Source: Actinomycetes bacterium (GTDB lineage: Bacteria > Actinomycetota > Coriobacteriia > Anaerosomatales > Anaerosomataceae). From it: a stretch of 64,000 nucleotides of DNA. The notes under the pieces were generated by a model. It was not told where the DNA came from. It made no database searches and saw only the letters and a program-made list of their open reading frames with translations. The DNA lies in the NCBI GenBank assembly GCA_021373175.1, contig JAJFTE010000096.1, positions 1 to 64,000 on the forward strand, written 5' to 3'. Of the stretch, positions 59,826-64,000 are shown piece by piece. Within the stretch, counting starts at the first letter, position 1; every line of letters starts with the position of its first letter. The position numbers were made by a program, and so were the translations under genes.

Positions 59826-62002
59826 CGGATGCGCATGAGCTCGCCCTCAACAACCTTCGAGATCGCGCTCGTGCTGCCGTAGATCGCCACACGCGCCCCG
59901 TCATGACCGAGCTCCTGAACCACCCCGCGAGCGCTCGCAGACAGCTTCAGCGGATTCGTGAGCAGCACGACGCCCCTCTCGCGCGCCGCGAGCACGCCTC
60001 CGGCGAGCCCTTCGGGAAAGTTCGCGCCCGTCGCCACGCCGAAGTAGCTGCCTGTTGCCCAGCCACGCCCGATGCCCTCGCGTGCGACGTCTGCGGCGGT
60101 CTCATACCGGTCGAGCCCTTGCCATCGCGTCACGTCTACCCCGGGCAGCGCGCTTACCGCCGAGGCGACCGCCGTGCCGACCGCTGTGGTGCTGCCGGCG
60201 ATGATCACCTCGGTGGCGCCGATGCTCTGAAGGCTCGCGCGGCTCGCGTCTGGCAGGACGTTCGGCCGCGTGAGCAGCACCGGGGTCGCGTTGCCGGCCG
60301 CAAATGGCGACACCGCGAGCGCGTCAGGGTACAAGTCTCCGCGAACGAGGAACGTGCGCGGCAGCGACGCTGCGCCCGTCACTACCTGAAGTTCTTCCGC
60401 TGCGGCCGCAGCCGTCGCATAACGGTCCGGACCCCACACCGGCTGAACCTCGAGCCCGGCCGACACGAGCGCGTCGGTCACCGGAAGGCCGACCGCAGCC
60501 GGGCCTCCGATCACCACGACTTTGCGCGCACCCAGGCGCTTGATCTCCGCAAGTAACCCACCCGGAAGCGACCCGCTGCGAGTCAGCAGCAGCGGACTCC
60601 CGTATGCTCCGGCAAGCGACGAGCCGACGAGCGCGTCGGCAAACTCCTCCCCGCTGACCAGGACTGTTGTGGTGACGGTGTCGCTCGCGAATCCAAAGCG
60701 CGACTGCGCGATCGCTGTGGCGTAGCGATCGGCGCCCTGGATGCGGAACACGCCGGGTGCGGGCGCAAGGATCGCGTCAAGCGCATCTCGCATCTGCAGC
60801 ATCCCGTGGCCGTACTTGGAATCCCACCCGGCCTCACCCATGTCCTTTGCCGAGGAAAACAGTGCCGTCTCTACCTCGGCAGGTGTCGCCGTGGGCACGT
60901 GCGAGCGCAACAGAGCGGCTCCCGCCGCGACGAATGGCGAGGCCATCGAGGTCCCGAACAGGTACTCGTAGGTGTGTGATCCGAAGATGGTGTACGTCGA
61001 AAGGATCCCGGTCCCGCTAGCAGCCCCGCCGCCCGGCGCCGCGATGTCGATGGCCGATCCGTAGTTCGAGTACGCCGCCAGCATATCCGTGGGATCTGTT
61101 GCGCTTACAGAGATGACGTGATCGCACGCACCCGGGTAGTAGCTGTCACTGCTGCTGTCATTGCCAGCTGCAGCGACCATGACAATGCCGTTCGAGTACG
61201 CATAATCGACGGCGTCCTGCATGAGCGCGATCCCCCCGGCGCCAAGGTCACCCGCCGTGGTCCCGACGCTCATGTTGATCACATCAACCCCGAGGTCGGC
61301 CGCGTACCAGAGCCCCTCCACGAAATCCGCGTTTGAGCCGCCTGCCGTGCCAATCACTTTGATCGGCACGGTCTTCACCCCCGGCGCTGTCCCCACCACG
61401 CCGATGGCGTTGTTGCTCGCCGCAGCGATGATACCGGCGACGTGCGTGCCATGACCGTTCACGTCGTCCGCGGTGTCATCATCGTTCACGAAGTCCCAAT
61501 CCCGTGTGAGGTCAAGCGCCGGTATAAGTTCCGGGTGTGTCAGGTCCGCACCGGTATCGATGATTGCTACGGTCACGAACGCGTCCCCGCGCTCGACGTC
61601 CCACGCGCTCGCTCCCTGGATGTGCCGGTATGCCCACTGCGCCGAGAAGAGAGGGTCGTTCGGCGTCCAGAGCGGCCGCATCACCTGCCGGTTCTCCGCA
61701 GCGATCTTAACGCCTGGCATCGCCGAGAGGGACGTGGTGAGCGCCGCGGCATCCACGCCGTTTGGTATCGACACGACAGCGCCACGATTGCCGTAGAGCG
61801 TTCGCTGGACGCGCAAGCCACGGCGGGAGAGTGCAGTGCGGACCCGAGTGGCCGAGCCGGCCTCCCACGCCACGATGATCCCGGTTGCGGGCGCGTGTGC
61901 GCCGACGTGCGCCGATGTGCTGGCCCACGCGGGCGCGGACAGCACAAACAGCAACGCGGTGGACACGGCGAAGGCTAGAGCGCGGTGTAAGGCGCGGCGC
62001 AT
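59819..62002 (-). CDS. Secreted subtilisin-like protease with three CWB2 cell-wall repeats
   Basis: 727 residues. A signal peptide (RALAFAVSTALLFVLSAPAWA) precedes an inhibitor-like propeptide and an S8 domain with the full triad: Asp in VAIIDTGADLTHPEL, His in NGHGTHVAG, Ser in FGTSMASPFVAAG, and oxyanion Asn in VAAAGNDSSSD. Three CWB2 repeats follow (FRIQGADRYATAIAQ, VWGPDRYATAAAAAE, RWQGLDRYETAADVA), which anchor proteins to the Gram-positive cell wall polymer. ATG 62002 lies six bases after GAGGAG. The 3-prime end overlaps the oxidoreductase gene by seven bases. Confidence 0.93.
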   Translation of the reverse strand: MRRALHRALAFAVSTALLFVLSAPAWASTSAHVGAHAPATGIIVAWEAGSATRVRTALSRRGLRVQRTLYGNRGAVVSIPNGVDAAALTTSLSAMPGVKIAAENRQVMRPLWTPNDPLFSAQWAYRHIQGASAWDVERGDAFVTVAIIDTGADLTHPELIPALDLTRDWDFVNDDDTADDVNGHGTHVAGIIAAASNNAIGVVGTAPGVKTVPIKVIGTAGGSNADFVEGLWYAADLGVDVINMSVGTTAGDLGAGGIALMQDAVDYAYSNGIVMVAAAGNDSSSDSYYPGACDHVISVSATDPTDMLAAYSNYGSAIDIAAPGGGAASGTGILSTYTIFGSHTYEYLFGTSMASPFVAAGAALLRSHVPTATPAEVETALFSSAKDMGEAGWDSKYGHGMLQMRDALDAILAPAPGVFRIQGADRYATAIAQSRFGFASDTVTTTVLVSGEEFADALVGSSLAGAYGSPLLLTRSGSLPGGLLAEIKRLGARKVVVIGGPAAVGLPVTDALVSAGLEVQPVWGPDRYATAAAAAEELQVVTGAASLPRTFLVRGDLYPDALAVSPFAAGNATPVLLTRPNVLPDASRASLQSIGATEVIIAGSTTAVGTAVASAVSALPGVDVTRWQGLDRYETAADVAREGIGRGWATGSYFGVATGANFPEGLAGGVLAARERGVVLLTNPLKLSASARGVVQELGHDGARVAIYGSTSAISKVVEGELMRIRY

Positions 62003-62160
62003 CACGATCTCCTCGGCGATCGGTGTAGTCCGGAGTCTACCCAGAGTGCCACGTCCCGCGCGTCGCGCCAAGTCCGGCCGCTTCCGCGTCGACCACGTGA
62101 ACCGGTCCCCATCCTTGTGGGTATGTATACGGTGTCGCGGCGCCATAGAAGGGGGCGGAT

Positions 62161-62787
62161 GTGACAGGTCAAAGATCGTGCGTTGTATGTCTGGCCTGTC
62201 TCCTCGCGCTCGTAGGTATTGCTCCCTCCGGTTGTTCCAGATCCAACACCGCCGCCCCCGGTGCCGTGACAGATGCCAGCGGGACACTCACCGCTCCGAA
62301 TGGAGGCGCACCCGGTATGCTCACCGTCACCTCGACGGCATTCGCCAACAGCGGAAAGATACCCGCCATCTACTGCGCGATTGGCGTTGATGGCGGATCA
62401 AACGTCTCTCCGCAACTCTCGTGGACTCCCCCTCCCGAAGGCACGCGTTCGGTTCTTGTGGCGATCGTCGACCACCACCCCGTCGCCCATCTTTGGGTGC
62501 ACTGGGTCGTTATCGGCCTGTCCCCCTCGGCAGACACGCTTGCCGAGGGGATCTCGGGAAGCGTGCGGCCTCCGGCGCGCGAGCTTAAGAACACGTCGGG
62601 GCGGCCCGGCTACAGCGGTCCAAGGCCGCCTGTCGGCTCGGGCGACCACGACTACGTGGTGAGCGTCTATGCGCTCGATGTCGAAAGACCGGACCTCCCG
62701 GAGCAGCCCGGCTCGGCTGATATCGAGCGTGCCGTCAGCGGTCACACGCTCGCGTCGGGAACCATCACCGGATTCTTTGGTCGCTAG
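62161..62787 (+). CDS. PEBP/YbhB-family lipoprotein
   Basis: 208 residues. Lipobox PSGC (Cys25) follows a hydrophobic segment. The PEBP fold is seen in LTVTSTAFANSGKIPAIYC, NVSPQLSWTPPPEGTRS, VAHLWVHWVVIGL and RPGYSGPRPPVGSGDHDYVV, and FEP-like HDYVVSVYALD. The phosphate-site Asp (VAIVDHHP) and His are kept. Bacterial relatives of Raf kinase inhibitor protein have no agreed substrate. GTG 62161 after AAGGGGGCGG. Confidence 0.87.
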   Translation: MTGQRSCVVCLACLLALVGIAPSGCSRSNTAAPGAVTDASGTLTAPNGGAPGMLTVTSTAFANSGKIPAIYCAIGVDGGSNVSPQLSWTPPPEGTRSVLVAIVDHHPVAHLWVHWVVIGLSPSADTLAEGISGSVRPPARELKNTSGRPGYSGPRPPVGSGDHDYVVSVYALDVERPDLPEQPGSADIERAVSGHTLASGTITGFFGR

Positions 62788-62820
62788 AGCGTGGCCTCTT
62801 CACGGAAGAAAGGACCTCTC

Positions 62821-63975
62821 ATGGACGTACTGTCACTTCCCGACCTCAAGGAACTCTCCCGGCACGGCGGCGGTCCGCTCGTGTCGTTGTATATGCGGAC
62901 ACAACCCTTCGGACCCGACAGCCAGCTTGAGAATGTCGGGCGACTGAAGAACCTCCTGCGAGAAGCGGCTAGCCGGCTCGAGGAGCTCGGCCTGAGATCC
63001 GGCGAGATCTACACGCTGCTCGACCCCGTGCGCAAGCTTGCAGACGATCGCCCGTTCTGGCTTCGTGCCGACAAAGGGCTTGCGATTTTCGCTGATGGCG
63101 CCATGCGCGTCTACCGGCTTCCGGCCGCGCCACCCGAAAGCGTGACCGTCGGTTCGCGCTTTCACCTGCGACCGCTCCTCACGCTTCTCGGCGGCGATCG
63201 TCACTACTACCTGCTCGCACTCTCGCAGAAGCGTGCGAGATTGCTGCGCGGCTCGGCCAACGGTCTTGAGGAGTTGACGCTTGGCGACGCGCCTTCCAGC
63301 CTGGCCGACGAGCTCAAGTGGGACGACTTCGAGAAGCGATCGTTGCAGTACCATAGCGGCATGTCGAACGCACCGGGCGGACGAAGGCCGGCTGTCTTCC
63401 ACAGCTCCGGCGAGCCCGAGCCCAAAGATGAGATCCTGCGGTACTTCCGCGACATCGACCGGGCCATCGTGGAGCGCCTTCGCGACGGTGCACCGCTCGT
63501 GCTTGCCGCTGTGGATTTCGTGCTGCCGCTTTACCGGGAAGTCAACACATACCGCGCGCTCGCCGCTGACGCCGTTTCCGGCAGTCCCGACTCCCTCACC
63601 GACGAGATCCTCCACGCGCGGTCTCTGGCGATTGCCACCGCTGCGTTCCATCAAGACCGCCGCGAGGCCGCCAGTCGTGTCGAGGAGCTCTGGGCGACAC
63701 CACGCACCACATCGGATCCCTCAACGCTGCTCCCCGCCGTGTTTCGCGGCCGGGTGGAGACGCTCTTCGTCAACAACGACGCCGCATTGTGGGGGATCAT
63801 GGATGAGTCTACCGAGAACGTCGAGGTGCACACGGTCCGCCAACCCGACGACCAGGATCTGCTCGAACTGGCGGCGCTTCGCACCATCGTGGCGGGTGGC
63901 GTGGTTTACCCGGTCACAGCCAGCGAGATGCCCAGAGATCCGGAAGCGCCCGCTGTCGCCCTGCTGCGATACTAG
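62821..63975 (+). CDS. baeRF-type (bacterial eRF1-like) protein
   Basis: 384 residues, no signal or membrane helix. It starts MDVLSLPDLKELSRHGGGPL with VSLYMRTQPF, the usual opening of baeRF3/7 proteins, and the central LLGGDRHYYLLALSQKRARL is the eRF1 domain 2-like strand-turn. The C-terminal VYPVTASEMPRDPEAPAVAL resembles the L7Ae-like end. The GGQ loop of true release factors is not seen. Such proteins are thought to act on stalled or hibernating ribosomes. ATG 62821 has AAAGGA upstream. 33 bases separate it from the PEBP gene. Confidence 0.8.
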   Translation: MDVLSLPDLKELSRHGGGPLVSLYMRTQPFGPDSQLENVGRLKNLLREAASRLEELGLRSGEIYTLLDPVRKLADDRPFWLRADKGLAIFADGAMRVYRLPAAPPESVTVGSRFHLRPLLTLLGGDRHYYLLALSQKRARLLRGSANGLEELTLGDAPSSLADELKWDDFEKRSLQYHSGMSNAPGGRRPAVFHSSGEPEPKDEILRYFRDIDRAIVERLRDGAPLVLAAVDFVLPLYREVNTYRALAADAVSGSPDSLTDEILHARSLAIATAAFHQDRREAASRVEELWATPRTTSDPSTLLPAVFRGRVETLFVNNDAALWGIMDESTENVEVHTVRQPDDQDLLELAALRTIVAGGVVYPVTASEMPRDPEAPAVALLRY

Positions 63976-64000
63976 TCCCGAGCCGGAGGCTCCCCGTTGC

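Overview
The window is high-GC, gene-dense bacterial DNA with many 1-4 base stop/start overlaps and GTG/TTG starts. Gene content (M-box-controlled NRAMP-type Mg transporter, CWB2 cell-wall-binding repeats, KimA-type APC permease, UPF0182, YtxH/PspC envelope proteins, T-box leader, baeRF protein) suggests a Gram-positive, deep-branching actinobacterium, probably Coriobacteriia or the OPB41/Anaerosomatales group. This placement is inferred; no rRNA gene is present. No integrase, IS element or CRISPR array was seen.

Layout. 1-2718 (minus): a GNAT gene followed by a NitT/TauT-type ABC importer (lipoprotein, ATPase, partial permease). 2816-3733: HAD phosphatase. 3750-7318 (plus): a Mg-responsive unit made of promoter, M-box riboswitch, terminator, an MgtE-like protein with an apparently degenerate pore, and an NRAMP-related transporter whose metal site lacks the usual Asn and Met. 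7403-13815: folate, polysaccharide deacetylase, deacylase, acetyltransferase and envelope-stress genes, then a T-box leader driving an aminotransferase and D-Ala-D-Ala ligase. 14150-21235 (minus): an accessory island with a DUF488 pair, an EVE-like/HNH nuclease and a large nuclease-methylase lacking a helicase. 21428-27219: small envelope proteins, a decayed Fic gene, RlpA-like and UPF0182 proteins. 27257-30927: HEAT-repeat and HD-GYP proteins sharing a similar N-terminal region. 30998-36625: Maf, methyltransferase, amidohydrolase, a PspC/LiaF-like/PspC envelope cluster and a CNNM-type protein.

37026-46462: small regulator, flavin reductase, GGDEF-EAL protein, Mo-cofactor lipoprotein, a tiny membrane monoheme c protein, acylphosphatase, DMT exporter, amidotransferase, KimA-like transporter and tRNA-Ala(UGC). 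46683-48641: the amt-glnK ammonium unit. 49148-49885: a lipoprotein in which rhodanese and thioredoxin domains are joined through an in-frame UGA followed by a SECIS-like hairpin, so very probably a selenoprotein. 50052-58802: an 8.7 kb cyclic beta-glucan synthase-like gene (GT84-GH94). 58863-63975: oxidoreductase, secreted subtilase with CWB2 repeats, PEBP lipoprotein and a baeRF-like protein.

The strongest discoveries are the rhodanese-thioredoxin selenoprotein, the M-box/MgtE-like/NRMT magnesium operon and the T-box on an aminotransferase-Ddl operon. All assignments come from reading the sequence and recognising family motifs; no database search was run.
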